Positions 13,323 through 25,165 of a stretch of 64,000 nucleotides of DNA are shown here, piece by piece. The stretch is from Syncephalastrum monosporum B8922. Lineage: Eukaryota > Mucoromycota > Mucoromycetes > Mucorales > Syncephalastraceae. The notes under the pieces are model-generated. The model ran no database searches. It had not been told where the DNA came from and worked only from the letters and a program-made list of their open reading frames with translations. The stretch lies in contig JNEN01000887.1 in NCBI GenBank assembly GCA_000697355.1, positions 37,097 through 101,096 on the forward strand. The letters are read 5' to 3'. The translations under genes and the position numbers were made by a program. Positions within the stretch are counted from its first letter, which is position 1, and each line of letters starts with the position of its first letter.

Positions 13323-15757
13323 TTATGTGTTGTTGAATAATGCTTGAACTGGAGACCAACGAGGTAGATGGCTGTTAACAGTTTTGTGGCTAGCATACTA
13401 AACATTGGATGAGCATATACAATGGAGAAAAAGGTAAGGCGCACCTGTCCCCCTGTTTCCTCATATTCATCAGGTCACTAACAAGCTAAATGTAATTAAA
13501 TTAAGTTGGATGCTATGAGATCGCTGTTTACTACATACCTGCTCCACTTGACCAAAGGTTGTATCTATGGATCGAACGGTGGGGGCCATAAGACTTGTCT
13601 TGAGTTGGCACAATGAGCTTGACGGTGATTCCATGATATGCTAACACCGTCAACGACGTGATCAGCATTTGGAGAATTCAGCTCTATCAATACATACCTG
13701 TGGGTAGTCAAGACCAGTGCCAATAGGGTTTCCACTTTGCATCATGTCTGCAAGCTCCCGGATGGGAGAAGACGGGTTGGGCAAAAAGCGGTCGGTGCCT
13801 TGCGCTTCCAGCATACACTTGAGCCAACGGCTGGTTTTGTCTATACTTGCATCCGCGGAGAACTTTTGCGTATCCGGGACAAGACGGGAGGGATAGGGTA
13901 CTTGAGCCATGCGACCGTCTGCCAAAAATGCGGCCACGTTGTCGTATGTGGACGCGTCGAGCACAGCCACGCATAGACGTTTCTCAAGGTCTTCGTTTCT
14001 CTGCCTGTTGGGCTTTGTGGATCCCTCCAATTTGATCGGAATGTCGTCCAAGGATGGCATATGCAGCTCTTCCTTCACTTCTTCTTTAACTTTGGGTTCT
14101 TCTTTAACTTGAGAGCTTTTCAGACATCTCATGATTCCTCTTCCTGATCGATTTGATCAGTATCATATCGCAGAACCCGATAGATCTTACCACCAATATT
14201 CATCAGAACATGTGTATACGACTCCGGGGACTGACTTCCTTGTGGTGCAGGTTTCTGTAGATAGGCAATGCTACCTGCAGATGACAGTTAGGAAGAGAAT
14301 GCTCAAGGAAGAGCCGCTTGTGCTTACCTCCTTGTATCATGTCTAGAAAAACGACACAGGCTGCATCATGTGCCTATGAGAGTAAATAACCGAGTGAGTA
14401 AATATCCGAGCTGCAAGATAAGCTCTGGAGTAGCTTACGTCGACTGGGGTCACTCGATGCGCGCATGGTCTGAAAGAAGTGTCCTCTAAGTCGACATATA
14501 AGCTTAAAGCTAGGTTACACTATAGTTTATCGCCATACCCACTGTCAGTCGCTTGCTGCGCTTAACATAGTTGACGTGCTTTTGTCGCCAAAGAGCGTAC
14601 TCGGGATGGAGAAGTGGCACGTCGTCTTTGCTGTCGCGCGTGTCTACTTCATCATCGGCGCCATAGTAAACTGGGACGGTCTTGGCCACCTTTTCTGCAC
14701 TGCCGCTGCGTACCTGTTGTATCAAATCAAGTGTCATCATTTTCCGTTCATGGTGTGTCTATCGAGCTGACTCACGTTCATGGGTATATTTTCGATACAA
14801 AGGAGATTGATGTTCAGATTGGACTGAGCCATATGAATCATGGCATCCTTGATCCGTGTGCAAGGTATGGAATGGACACGTACGTGAAGACTATCTGAGA
14901 GCGATTCAGACAGAGTAGGGAGCAGCTCGTTCGTGTCCGATATCCGTAGCACATCGACAACTATATTATCCAGTCTGTGTGATCATTTAGAAATGAGAAA
15001 GAAGCCCCACCACGATTAGATTTGATACTGACTGTTTCATGGCTATCTTGCGATGAGCCTCCAGTGCAGCATAGCGCATATCGTTGATTTGGCCGCCGTG
15101 GGTGTCGCGATACCTACCATGGGGTGTGAATGCTCGGTATTGGATTGTATGAATTTCAATAGCTTACAGGAAGGTGTTCTCCTCGTCGGATTGAGTTTGC
15201 ATGAGTAGGATGATTAAGTGAAGTTGATGCGTCCTTGGCGAAACACTCTCCATAGCTTTTACGAGAGCTGAGCTCACAGCATCGCTGTTTCCATTATTTG
15301 GCTCCCTCTGCCTTACGGAGGCCAGCCCTTGTTGGATCTAGGAGCATGCTTTAGAAGCAGAAGATTCCCTGGCGTTGATTGAGCATACATGCGGGAGGGC
15401 ATTATAACTGCCCGGTATTTTTCTAGGTTTCTTTTCGGCTACCGTTAATGCGACCTAGTGAAAAGTACAGCGCGGTCAGGTCATAGCGTGATGAGTAAGA
15501 TCTCTTATAGTACCGATCCCGTCTCTTTGGGACAAAGTGAATATGCTAAGCGGCAATATTCGAGTGCCCCTTCGACCATGCTAGCCCATTTCGAATGGGG
15601 AGGTATTTGTTCTTTTAAGCAATGAGAGGCCGATCAATAGAAGTAAAGTTACGCATGAAAACGTACGACTCGGGGCATTCTCAGGGTTATGATAGACAGG
15701 AGCAGGTTCGAACGCAAGTGGGTTCGCGTCGAGAATGACGGCACTGAAAATTGACAT
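13323..15757 (-). CDS. Uncharacterised multi-exon protein, possible VWA-like N-terminus
   Basis: A chain of exons joined in frame by GT-AG introns, from MSIFSAVILDANPLAFEP at 15757 to a predicted stop at 13323. The first half has the look of an alpha/beta Rossmann or von Willebrand A fold: a hydrophobic strand ending in Asp (AVILDANP), a later LHLIILLMQT strand and further hydrophobic strands. No MIDAS-type DxSxS was seen. The middle carries YYGADDEVDTRDSKDD and HDAACVVFLDMIQGG. A 47-bp intron near 14146-14192 joins VLMNIGG to RGIMRCLKSSQ; without it the frame would stop in an ATGA overlap. The second half has a charged repeat (VKEEPKVKEEVKEE) and the segment FLPNPSSPIRELADMM. The last two exons are weakly supported. 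I do not recognise the family; TFIIH p34 and Ku were considered but key features are missing. Confidence 0.55.
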
Positions 15758-16419
15758 GGTGTGTAATAAAAAAAAAAAAGAAAGACACGAAGATTTGGCT
15801 GGTGCTGCCTTCCGCGCAGAAAATTGGATATACGTGCATGTCCAGATCAGCAGCCAGCGATAAAGATAGACACAGCATTCGCGGATAGATAACCAGCCTA
15901 AGCGACAATTGCGTGACGATGCCAAATTTCTCAAGCAGAGCCCTGTTTATTTTCGAGAGGTCCAACATACGGCCATATAGGATAGCTCAAACTAACACTG
16001 ATTCAATATGTAGATTTTTATCCACATCCTTCACTGATGACATTATAATAAAAATAAGTCTAAGCTATAGACTTGTCACGAGTCAGTGAAAGCACATGCC
16101 GAAGTGCGCCAAACACGACCTGATATACATACAATCATAGTGAGGCAGACAGGGTTGATCAACCTAGTTTCAATGCATGTAATATAAGATCACGTACAGC
16201 ACATGTACAGCGTACGCAATACAGATATTACAAGGCACTGAGATGACAAGGGGAAGGGTCCTTCCAAAAAAACACAAGAGGAGCATGCGTTTTCGAAGCG
16301 CTATTGGTTGCTTCCGTTGAACGCGGAGTTCGCGCGCGTCTCATAAGTAATCCATCTTTTGGGTCCGTTCTTTTTTCCCGTCGCCTTGTCCTGTTCCCCA
16401 CTTTCTCGTTTAGCCCCCC
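15758..16419. promoter_or_regulatory. Divergent promoter region
   Basis: About 660 bp separates the divergent starts of the VWA-like gene (leftward) and the TRAP-alpha gene (rightward). A poly(A/T) run sits just upstream of the leftward start (15768-15779). No other feature was recognised. Confidence 0.35.
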
Positions 16420-17512
16420 ATGGCCAACACACGCTTTTGGACTGTCTTCCTGCTTATTGCCTCTGTTCTCTGCCTCTCGGGTAAGTGCATCAACGGCTGC
16501 AACTCGCCATCTGAACCCCATTTCTTCCTCTTGATGCAGTGTCGGCCCAAGAACCCGAGGTCTCGTCCGAGGACGTCGTCGCTGCCAATCTCGAGGTCAC
16601 TGCAGAGTTCCCTGATAACCCCTTTGGCTGTAAGTGTTACTTTGACTTCTGTGGCTGGGCGGATATCCTCTGACAACACAATCTAGTGATTGTCAATGGC
16701 CAGCGCAACAAGGTTGTGTTGACGATTGCCAACAAGGAGAAGGCGGATTATTCGGTTTTGGCTGTTTCTGGCAAGGTCACTCACCCCGAGGATCCCTCCA
16801 AGATTCTTCGCAACGTAAGTCTTCTGCCATCCAAGCATACTCTATATCGGGTGCTTATTTACTCATACTAATTGGCTATTGTCACAGTTGACCTCGCTTC
16901 GTTATGATTTGACCATCCCTGCTGAGGGTACGGTCGATGTTCCCTATGTATTCTACTCGGAATTCACGCCTGGTGAGCTTGGCTTGACCGTTGCTCTTGA
17001 CATGTTTGGTGGTGTAAGTCTTGGTGCCCATTCGAAATCGATCCATATGCTGAATGCAAATGTGTACACAGGAGAAACTCTTCCGTCTTACTGGCTACAG
17101 TGGCATCGTCACCGTTACCGACCCCGAGTCTTCTTGGCTCGACCCTCAGCTGTAAGCGCCTTATGCCTCAAAGACAAGATAGGAGCTAGGGCTCATAATG
17201 AGTTTAGGATTTTCATGTACGTCATCCTCGCTGCTGCTGGTCTCGGCGTGGCTTACCTCATCCGCGCCGCCTTCTTCGATACGGGTGTGAAGACTAAGGT
17301 AAAGCTCATGATGCGATGGCAGCATGTACGCGTCAGTTAACATGGACGGAACTGTGTAGCCGAAGAAGACTGCCCAGGAAGCGGCTCCTCCCACTCACCG
17401 TGATGCCAAGGGCAACATGGTCCTGGACCAGTCCTGGATCCCCGACCATCACCTTCAGAAGGGCAGCCCTACGCAGTCGCCCCGCGTCAAGAAGCGATCT
17501 ACCCGCAAGTAA
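16420..17512 (+). CDS. Translocon-associated protein subunit alpha (TRAP-alpha/Irc22 type)
   Basis: ER membrane protein associated with the Sec61 channel, helping some signal sequences start translocation. The start at 16420 opens a signal peptide (MANTRFWTVFLLIASVLCLS, then VSAQ after an intron). The lumenal domain reads NLEVTAEFPDNPFG, VNGQRNKVVLTIANKE, YDLTIPAEGTVDVPYVFYSE and FTPGELGLTVALDMFGG, the usual TRAP-alpha beta-sandwich. A single membrane helix follows (FMYVILAAAGLGVAYLIR) and a cytosolic tail rich in basic residues ends KKRSTRK. Six small introns split it. The fungal homologue is called IRC22 in yeast; this copy has the animal-like order of domains. It is followed 276 bp later by a same-strand gene. 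Confidence 0.9.
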
Positions 17513-17787
17513 TTTAATTCATGTCTTTTTCTTTTCTCTCCCTCTATTTCTCCATACGTATATGTAGCATCTCATAACGCGTTGTTCTGTCTTACACGCA
17601 CGCACATACACATTCACTGTCCAAACAAAGCTGGAAGACATTCCCAAAAAAAGAAAGAAAGAGATACAGTACAAAGTGTCCATTTGCATGAGGCAGGGAA
17701 AAAATTCCACTTGCGTCATGTGAGACATGGGGGAAAAGTGGGGGATGAAAAAGTCGCGGTGCATGACACATATGCGAATGTATCACT

Positions 17788-18201
17788 ATGTCTTTTCGTC
17801 CTCCCAGAACCCTCCCCATACTTTCGCTGTTCCACTCGCCAAAGATTCCTCAATCGCGGGCTGCTTTTGAGCTGCTCCAGCACAAGCAGCGACGGCCCGA
17901 CGGCGACGACGCTTTCAGACTCGATGTCATTGACGAGCAAGAACCTCCTACCAAGGATCAGCTGCGCCAAATCGCAGAGTTTCTACCCGCGAAAGGCCAA
18001 GAATCCCCATGGCGACGAATGATAAAACCAGAGACCCCCATTCAAGACGGCTCGGAGGTGGCCAAGCTGCTTCATGACCAGCCCAGTCTGCTCCAGCGCC
18101 CGCTCGTCGTTGACTGGTCGCTCGGCAGAGCTGCCATAGGCCAACCCAACCTCGATGATATAGAAAGTCTTATTAGCGAGCGCCTTCAGCAGAAAGATTG
18201 A
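17788..18201 (+). CDS. Fmp46-like mitochondrial redox protein (thioredoxin-like, DUF1687)
   Basis: Intronless frame of 137 aa. The start at 17788 gives MSFRPPRTLPILSLFHSPKI, a basic N-terminus consistent with a mitochondrial targeting signal followed by the first beta strand of a thioredoxin-like fold. Fmp46/DUF1687 landmarks are visible: LFHSPKIPQSRAAFELL, LDVIDEQEPPTKDQLRQIAEFL, LLQRPLVVDWSLGRAAIGQP and the final helix LDDIESLISERL. The arrangement resembles ArsC/Spx. The first strand lacks the CxxC or single active cysteine of thioredoxins (FHSP instead), so redox activity is uncertain. An AATAAA polyadenylation-like hexamer follows at 18203-18208. Confidence 0.85.
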   Translation: MSFRPPRTLPILSLFHSPKIPQSRAAFELLQHKQRRPDGDDAFRLDVIDEQEPPTKDQLRQIAEFLPAKGQESPWRRMIKPETPIQDGSEVAKLLHDQPSLLQRPLVVDWSLGRAAIGQPNLDDIESLISERLQQKD

Positions 18202-18516
18202 AAATAAAGCGGTTCATTCATGCACGCGTGTGCTCCCGTATGGAACGTACGAAGGCTATGCTGTATTCCTTGATACGTTATCCCTATAATGGCCCGAAGA
18301 TTCTCACAGCGCAGCGCATGTGTTTCCAGCTGCAGAAACTAGTATAGTATCAAACAATCAAAGGTCATAAAAGCAGCAAAGCAAACGAATGATCATTTTA
18401 TCGATACGTGATGGGAAAGGAGGAAGGTTCTACTGTAGGCATGCAGAGCAGACTGATGATGAACGGCAGGATAATAGGCCAAGTTGAGGTCGTATCTTTT
18501 GGTTCCATCTCAACGC

Positions 18517-18935
18517 TCAACACTCGAGGAAGTCTGCGGTCATGAGCGTCTCAAGAATAAGTTCAGAATCGACCTTGAACTCGGGTATTTCCGTCACGGA
18601 GTTCTCGTACTGCCATTTGTAATATAAGTATCGGCACACCACGTCGAGGATAATTCCTCTGTAGTCACAATATTAATACACTTGATAGCTCCACTTTCTA
18701 GTACCGTTGCCCTTACTTGATATCGCGAAACGGAATCTCCTTTGTAACCGACTCCTGGAATTGGGCTAATGTCATATAATTCAAGATGTGTCCATGATCA
18801 AACGCGATGGTTGTCTTTACCTGCGCCTTCAATCATATTCTTGATGGTTCCCGATTTTAGCGCGGCTTCACGATGAATTATAAACTCAAAGCCATCGGAG
18901 CTAATCAGCTTAACATGCGTGGATTCCTCGGACAT
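18517..18935 (-). CDS. ELC1: Elongin C (Skp1-fold adaptor)
   Basis: Adaptor of elongin-type cullin ubiquitin ligases, also needed for removal of stalled RNA polymerase II. Exon 1 (18935-18821) reads [20 protein letters not shown] and [17 protein letters not shown]; exon 2 gives [16 protein letters not shown]; exon 3 gives [35 protein letters not shown] and ends MTADFLEC. The terminal cysteine after a hydrophobic patch is the hallmark end of elongin C, which binds the BC box of partner proteins. About 111 aa in three exons, full length. It is convergent with the Fmp46 gene; the two stops lie about 315 bp apart. Confidence 0.95.
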
Positions 18936-19195
18936 GGTATATAGGACGTATTATAAACGAAGGAGGAGAACCGCTGAAAAGTTGAACAGGAAAGGAAAGT
19001 AAAAGGAAGACGTAAATTTGCCTCTGATTGGACGGTGCTTTTGCATGACACAATAAACAGTTGTCTTTTCTACACCTCTATGTCGATCAATCGATAAAAG
19101 AAAAGGTAGGAAGAACAAGCAGTACTGTCTATATAGGCTTAGACTTATAGTCTAGGGTAGCCGAGAGTGTAGTATTCAACATAAATCACAAATCT

Positions 19196-22100
19196 TTATA
19201 TATGAGAAAACAGAAAGAAAGGAACAGCTGCTGCGGAAAGGGGCATCTGGTTTTTAAACTTGATCAAGTCGTCTATGACGATATTGTCCTTGCGCAGATG
19301 GGGATAGTCCTGTTCCTCGGTCGGCACACTCGGTCCCTCGGTCAGCTGCTGTACCAGTTTTGCAATCATGTTCTCGACGTCAGCTTCTTTGGCTTTGAGC
19401 TCATCCACGAGCAGCTTGCGCAGAATCACTTCCACGGGCAGACCGGCGCTGATGTCCGTGCTGACTGCCTTCTTGAGCTGGTCAAAAGTAAGCATATCGC
19501 GCATCTGTGGTGTCAGGCATGCGTGAAGCGAGGTGATATCCAACTTGTTGCTGCCGGGTACTGTCTTTTGAGAGGTCAGGTGCACCGAAAGTTTGCGGAA
19601 CTGTGGCGACTTGGGATCCAAGAAGGTGTCAAAGAACTCTAGCAGCGAAGCCTTGTCGACAGTACGGAGTTCGGCCACGTCCTTCTCGGCATCGTCAAAT
19701 TCGTAGTAGCCCCATTCAATATCACCCCAGTACTTGGCACCTTCTTGGCCCATGTTTTTGAATTTTTCTTGCTTGTCTGCCACCAAAGAGTCAACCTGCG
19801 ACAGGTAGTCTTTCTCGGACATCTTGACAATAATATCCCGGAGCAGGACGAGGAACTCCTCCACCCGATGCTCGAGATGAACCGTGCTGCGCTCGCTCTG
19901 GATCAGGAAACGCAGGCCAACGGTACCAACGTGGCGCCGTACGCCGCTAAAGACGAGGTAGCCAAGCTGCTCACGTGTTCGGAGCTGGTTGAAGCACGGC
20001 TCCTGCGCGATCTGCGCTATCAGGCTCAGGCGAGCCCGGAGAGGCACATTTGTCACGTCACAAATCTGACAGTAGTATTCAATGGCCGAGTTCACATTGT
20101 CTGCGTCGTAGACTGGGATCTGGTAGACATAGGACTGACCGTCCGGAAGCCCGAGGGTTCGGCTGCTGATAAACTGGCTAGGCATGAGCGGCCGGGCGTC
20201 CAGGATATCTTGAACGCGCCGCATCATTTGGATTGCCCGCTCTTGCTCGAGATTACCATGGACTAGCGTCTCAATGTGTAGGTGCGACAGAATCGTGGGA
20301 TAGAATTCTTGGACGTCGTGTATCTGAATATCGGTCAGTTCTCTGGAAAGCTCTTCGCATGTCCACATCTTTTCCCGTATAGCATAGGTGAGATAATACG
20401 TCGCATGCTGGAAAGGCGGCTCCAGAAAGAAGTTACGGTACGCCCGTTTGACTTGATCCTTCATCACATTGAAGCTCTCCTTGGTGATCTGGAGATGCTT
20501 CATTTTTTCCACAACTTTCTCCAGCAGGAGTGGCAGCTTGTCGCTGTAGCCTGCTACATTGAGCTTTATGCTGTATGAGCCTACCTGCACTTTCAGAAAG
20601 AAAAGGGTACACTCACCGATATCCCTGCTTGATCCATATCCAAGCTATATGAAAGCCCGGATACTTCAGCATTGTATGAGTACTCGGTCAAGGAGTCCTC
20701 CAATAAGTTAATATACAGGCTATGTAGATAGTTAGGATGCTTTCCTCATCAGCGATACAATCTGGACTTACTAGGTGATAGCAGCATTGCGTGGTGTCGC
20801 ATAAGTGAGCGGGTTTCTCAACATGACCCATACGTTTGTTTTGGGAACCCAAAATGTATCGTCTTTCTTGTACCAGAGTCGAATCATGGACGTTTCTTGA
20901 ATCAAATCTGGTTTAGCTTGCTTTGTCTTCACAGGATTCTTAATGACATCAAGCTCGGTTGGAAGGAACTCATTTGGAGCAGGAAGTCGGAACGCCTCAT
21001 TGGGTTTCAAGTTGACAAGTGTCTATAAAAAAAGAAAGCTAAAATTAGACACATATGCACCACATTTGATTCTCCAGCATCCTATCATAGGTGCACACCC
21101 TCATTCTTACCTGTTGTAAATCTGGGCCAATAGGTTGCACATGGTACTCTGTACCGTACCATTTCTCCACCTGCGTGCACTTGACACCTTGTGGGAATTC
21201 TTGGCTCGCGATCGTAAGTCGGAAATTATCTGGTCGCAGAAGAGCGAGGTGCTCATCGATCACCTGCGGGTCAAATTTGCGCAAAAGACTTGCGCCGCTG
21301 ACGGTCCATTGAGGGGGGAAAGCTTGTTGCATATGTTGGGCAAGCCAAGAGGTATATTGAGAAGGCGGGCATTTCTCGGTGAACTTGAAATCAATCTCCT
21401 CCAGTTTTTGGACTTCATCAAAGATCCATTTCTTAACGCCCACTTTTTTCAGCATGTTGATGTATTGGAAGAGCGTCGCTACGACTTCCTGATAGCGTTC
21501 TGTACGATACGTAGGCAGTTTAGTTGTGGAAAAACGCCCCTTGTTTCTGGTTTAAATCATACCCAAGCCTTCTTCTGTCAGTTCGACAAAGATGTGGAAA
21601 AAGCCAAAGCCACGGCCGCCGTAACATGCACCTGCACTGAGATAGGTTGCCCATGAGTTCTTCTTGAGAAAGGAGAGAATGGAACCGGGACCCTCGTGAC
21701 CAATCAAGTGTGAGATGTAGTGTGTCGGCTATTTATTGTCAGCATGCAACGTCACGTGGCGAAGTGTACAGTACACCAACCTGGCTCTCAAAGTATTGGA
21801 CTTGGTCTGGGAAAGGAAAGGTCACATCGAGGGTACGATTGTGCTTGACAGACTTTACAAAGATTTGTGTCTAAAGGCGTGTCAATTCTCATTCAAAAGA
21901 TACACTCGTTAACTTACGTTGAGCTCGTTCTCGGTCAACGGATGACCTTCAAAGGTAGGCAACTGCAGATTCTTGTTGACAACAGGCGAGAACTTCTCAG
22001 TCACCCATGCTGTGAGTTGATCAAGCGAATCTGGGAGACATTTTCTGACTAAGTGATAAACCCGATGCATATGCATGCATAAAATGAGGTACCTTTGCCG

Positions 22101-23056
22101 AGAACGCATAGTTTCATGATATTTGCAGAGTAATGCGTTTCATGGAACTTGAGAAGCTCTTGCCGCACATCGCACCCGCGTCGCTTGGGTGCTTCCATTA
22201 AGGTCTCCAGATTACCCGTCTCAAAATGCCTCCAAGGGTGGTTTGGGTTGCTAAGGGTTTTCTCCACTTGGGCGACGCGCCAACAGTCTGACTGGAGGTT
22301 CTTCTTGTGTTCTGCGTAATTTTGTTAGTGAAATGTTAATCACAAAGCAGCTGTTGTCTTGTTTCTTTTTGTTTCATTGTGCTCAGCACATCACATGCAT
22401 CTATCTGTACATACCTGAGTCCACAGCTCTAAGCTCGCGTTCCGTACAGCTTTCGGAAAAGAGCGGGTCTATGAAGAAGCGTGCAAAACGATCAAGGGCT
22501 CCTTCCAGCCACTGATGGCCAACTTCGAAGTAGTAGTTTGTGTTCTCAGTTGCGGTGTATGCATTGGCATATCCTAAAATATGTGAACAGAACGATTGAG
22601 TCTAAGTGCACAGTCTAACGCAGATGGAGAGCGACGTACCTGAATGCTCGGACAAGTAGGAGTAGTAATCATTCTCTTTAGGATATTTTTCGGTGCCCAT
22701 GAACAAGAGATGCTCGCAAAAATGGGCCAGGCCTTCGAGGTTATCCTGGTAGTGCCGAGAGCGCGGGCATGAATACACACATAGCTCGGTGTTAAGTCAA
22801 GTTTGCGGGAGATAAACCACAACTACTACTTTTTGCTCTCACTTACGGGATCGCTCAGATTGCCAACATGAACATCTAGAGCAGCGCTTGCACGGTCAGT
22901 TTCGGGATCGCTGATGAGAAGCACTTCGAGATGATTGGCCAGCCGGAGAAGACGGTACTCGCGATCATCGCTGTCTGGAACCTCGAGGGGCTTTGTATAT
23001 ACTTGATGCGATCCGTCCAGAGACACGGACCAGTCATGCAGCGATCGTGCAACCAT
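19196..23056 (-). CDS. STE23: Insulin-degrading enzyme-like zinc metalloprotease (M16A)
   Basis: Large M16A peptidase that cleaves short peptides, including mating pheromone precursors in yeast. The start at 23056 leads through SLHDWSVS to the typical M16A beginning [38 protein letters not shown] and the inverted zinc motif HFCEH within [18 protein letters not shown] (near 22690-22730). The distal zinc-binding Glu region (ENTNYYFEV...[14 protein letters not shown]) follows. The last exon (20590-19196) encodes 464 aa of the non-catalytic half, including [20 protein letters not shown], characteristic of the family. The C-terminal Ser-Lys-Leu-type peroxisome signal is absent; the end is FFLFSHI. 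About ten introns occur in the first half. A 14-G run lies just upstream of the start codon. Confidence 0.93.
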
Positions 23057-25165
23057 AACAAACGAAGAGGGAAAAGAAAAGAGGGGGGGGGGGGGGAGGG
23101 AAGCGGTATACGTGTGAGTGAAATTTAAGAGAAAAAAGCAGGAAGCAAAAGAAGCCGAGGACGAAGCAAAGGTACGTATGTGTCGTCACAAGCACTCGTA
23201 TGTATGCACGCACTCGCGGCACTCTCGCACACACGTTGAATGCGGTATGCAAAAATGCTCAGGCACAAGCACAAATGAACTCCTCCGGGTGTCACGATTG
23301 ATCCGCGCCTTGCACAACTTCCCACTCGTACATATCTACATGTCTGCACATACACAAACTTTATTATACATACACATACACACACATACACATTTACGTA
23401 CAATATACATATACATATACATAATATACACAGACGCACAAATGGCGGGCATATCGTAGGGTTTGCCATTGAAGGCAAGGCGGCAGGCGGACAAGGTATG
23501 GTCTTTGTAAAACGTTAACATCGCCTGCCTCAGCCAGTGACAACTCAGCTGACCCCAGTTTGGCTCTTGTTGGCTCACTCCAGGAATTCCCTCTCTTTTT
23601 TTTTTTTTTTGGTTCCATCCGATGTGGATGCCACTATAATATCAACTACAAATTCTGACAACGTGGGCATCGACAGTATCAATTGATAAATAGATATATA
23701 TCACGTGAAATATATCCAAGTTAATGTTGTCAGTAAATCATACAGCTCATTCCAAAATGTATCTTGAACGTATGCATAAGGAAATAACCGCCGACGATGG
23801 TGCTAAACAAGATATGAGAGGGAGTAGGGGAAGGTAAACCAAAAGGGATGGTGTCACCACACATAATATGTGGACACTATTGTAAAAAAATGAAGCAAGT
23901 GTTTTCAAACTAGAAGATGGTGATGGCCATGTTTCACCCGATTTCCGGCTGGGCCACGACATACCAAGTTATGCGGTTACACGCTTTCGTCATTGCACAT
24001 TTTCCAGTGTGGCCAAAGCGTCCGGACTTTAATCGGTTGACTCGCACACACAAATACGGTGAGTCGACTGCCTCCAGCTATAGATACACAGTACGTGGAG
24101 CGATTTGTATTGCATCAGAGCCTTTTCGGGGTCTCGGCGTTGCTCACCAGACATGCTGCTGAGCCAAACGAAAAACCATTTAGTGCGTCAGGCATCCTCT
24201 CTTTTTTTGTTATGGTGCCACGATCGATTTACTTTGCCTGACTCAACTCCTCGTGGCCGGCAACTGATGCGTTTGGCATTAAGTAACCTCGTCATAGTCG
24301 AGTTCTTTTTCATTTTTTCATCCCAGAATCACCGTCTCATTTCCTATCATTATGCTGCTCATGCACCAAAAAGCTTCTTTTCATACAGTCACCCGAATAC
24401 ATGCTAGTGATGTGTGCAACTTTATTTTGTGACCTATCGTGACCTCATGCGGATTTTCAAAGGTGATGAAGCACCATATGTTCATGTTTCACGCTTACCA
24501 GCTGTTGCGGCGTTACGCAATGTGGGAAAGAAAAAAAAAAGAAGGCGAGCCCTGGCGGTAGGCATCCAGAAGAAAGCATATGTACATGTCAGTCGAAGTC
24601 AGGTTCCATCGTAAATTTATCATATGAAACTTTGGGGCTTGATGTGTCTTTACTCGTGTCTACTGAAGTAATGTGAAAAGCAAAACAAACAGTTGCTGCT
24701 ATCACGACTATCAGCATCATCTCGTGTGACCAACGTTCCAGCTCTTGAAATATAAATATTGTCATGAAACCACGCGCTGAGAAACGTAAAACCAAAAGAA
24801 GACAAATGCGCAAATATAGTATTCTGATTCGAGCACCTATCTGGAATGGAGTCCTCTGCCACAGAAGCATTTTAAAGTATAAAAACCATCATCATAACGA
24901 TGACGGTGAGTGCGTGTGTATCGTGATGGTCATGCAGAGCCAAGCCTTTCCTTGTCCTTTCTCTCTTCTTGACAACGCTGAAATAAAGTTATACGTTAAC
25001 TTGAGAACTACCTGACGGAAAATCATATCAGATGGGATCGTAATATATGCACAAACATAATGTATCGTGTAGATGATTCGGTTTGAAAATTGTGTATTTC
25101 ATTGAGGTCCCGCTTGAAACAACTACAGGCCTTCGTAACTGCCTTTGTTGCAATCACACTCCACA
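23057..25165. other. Intergenic stretch with simple repeats, no gene supported
   Basis: About 2.1 kb. It holds a G14 homopolymer (23083-23096), a TA/CA-rich microsatellite and a T-run near 23598-23610. Open frames are short and mostly produced by the repeats. No domain was recognised. Confidence 0.55.
23366..23430. repeat. TACACA/ATACAT-type microsatellite
   Basis: Imperfect short tandem repeat of TACA, CACA and ATACAT words, including three consecutive ATACAT-like units at the 3' end. Confidence 0.8.

Noticed and set aside
14130..14195. Two separate genes with an ATGA stop/start overlap within the VWA-like locus
   Set aside because: A 47-bp GT-AG intron joins the two frames exactly, and ATGA overlaps are a bacterial operon feature not expected here.
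23118..23478. Open frames over the CA/TA microsatellite
   Set aside because: Their sequence is created by the simple repeat on both strands (runs of His/Thr/Tyr or Cys/Val).
23653..23737. Inverted repeat CTGACAAC...GTTGTCAG as element ends
   Set aside because: Only 8 bp match and the ends do not extend; expected by chance at this spacing.
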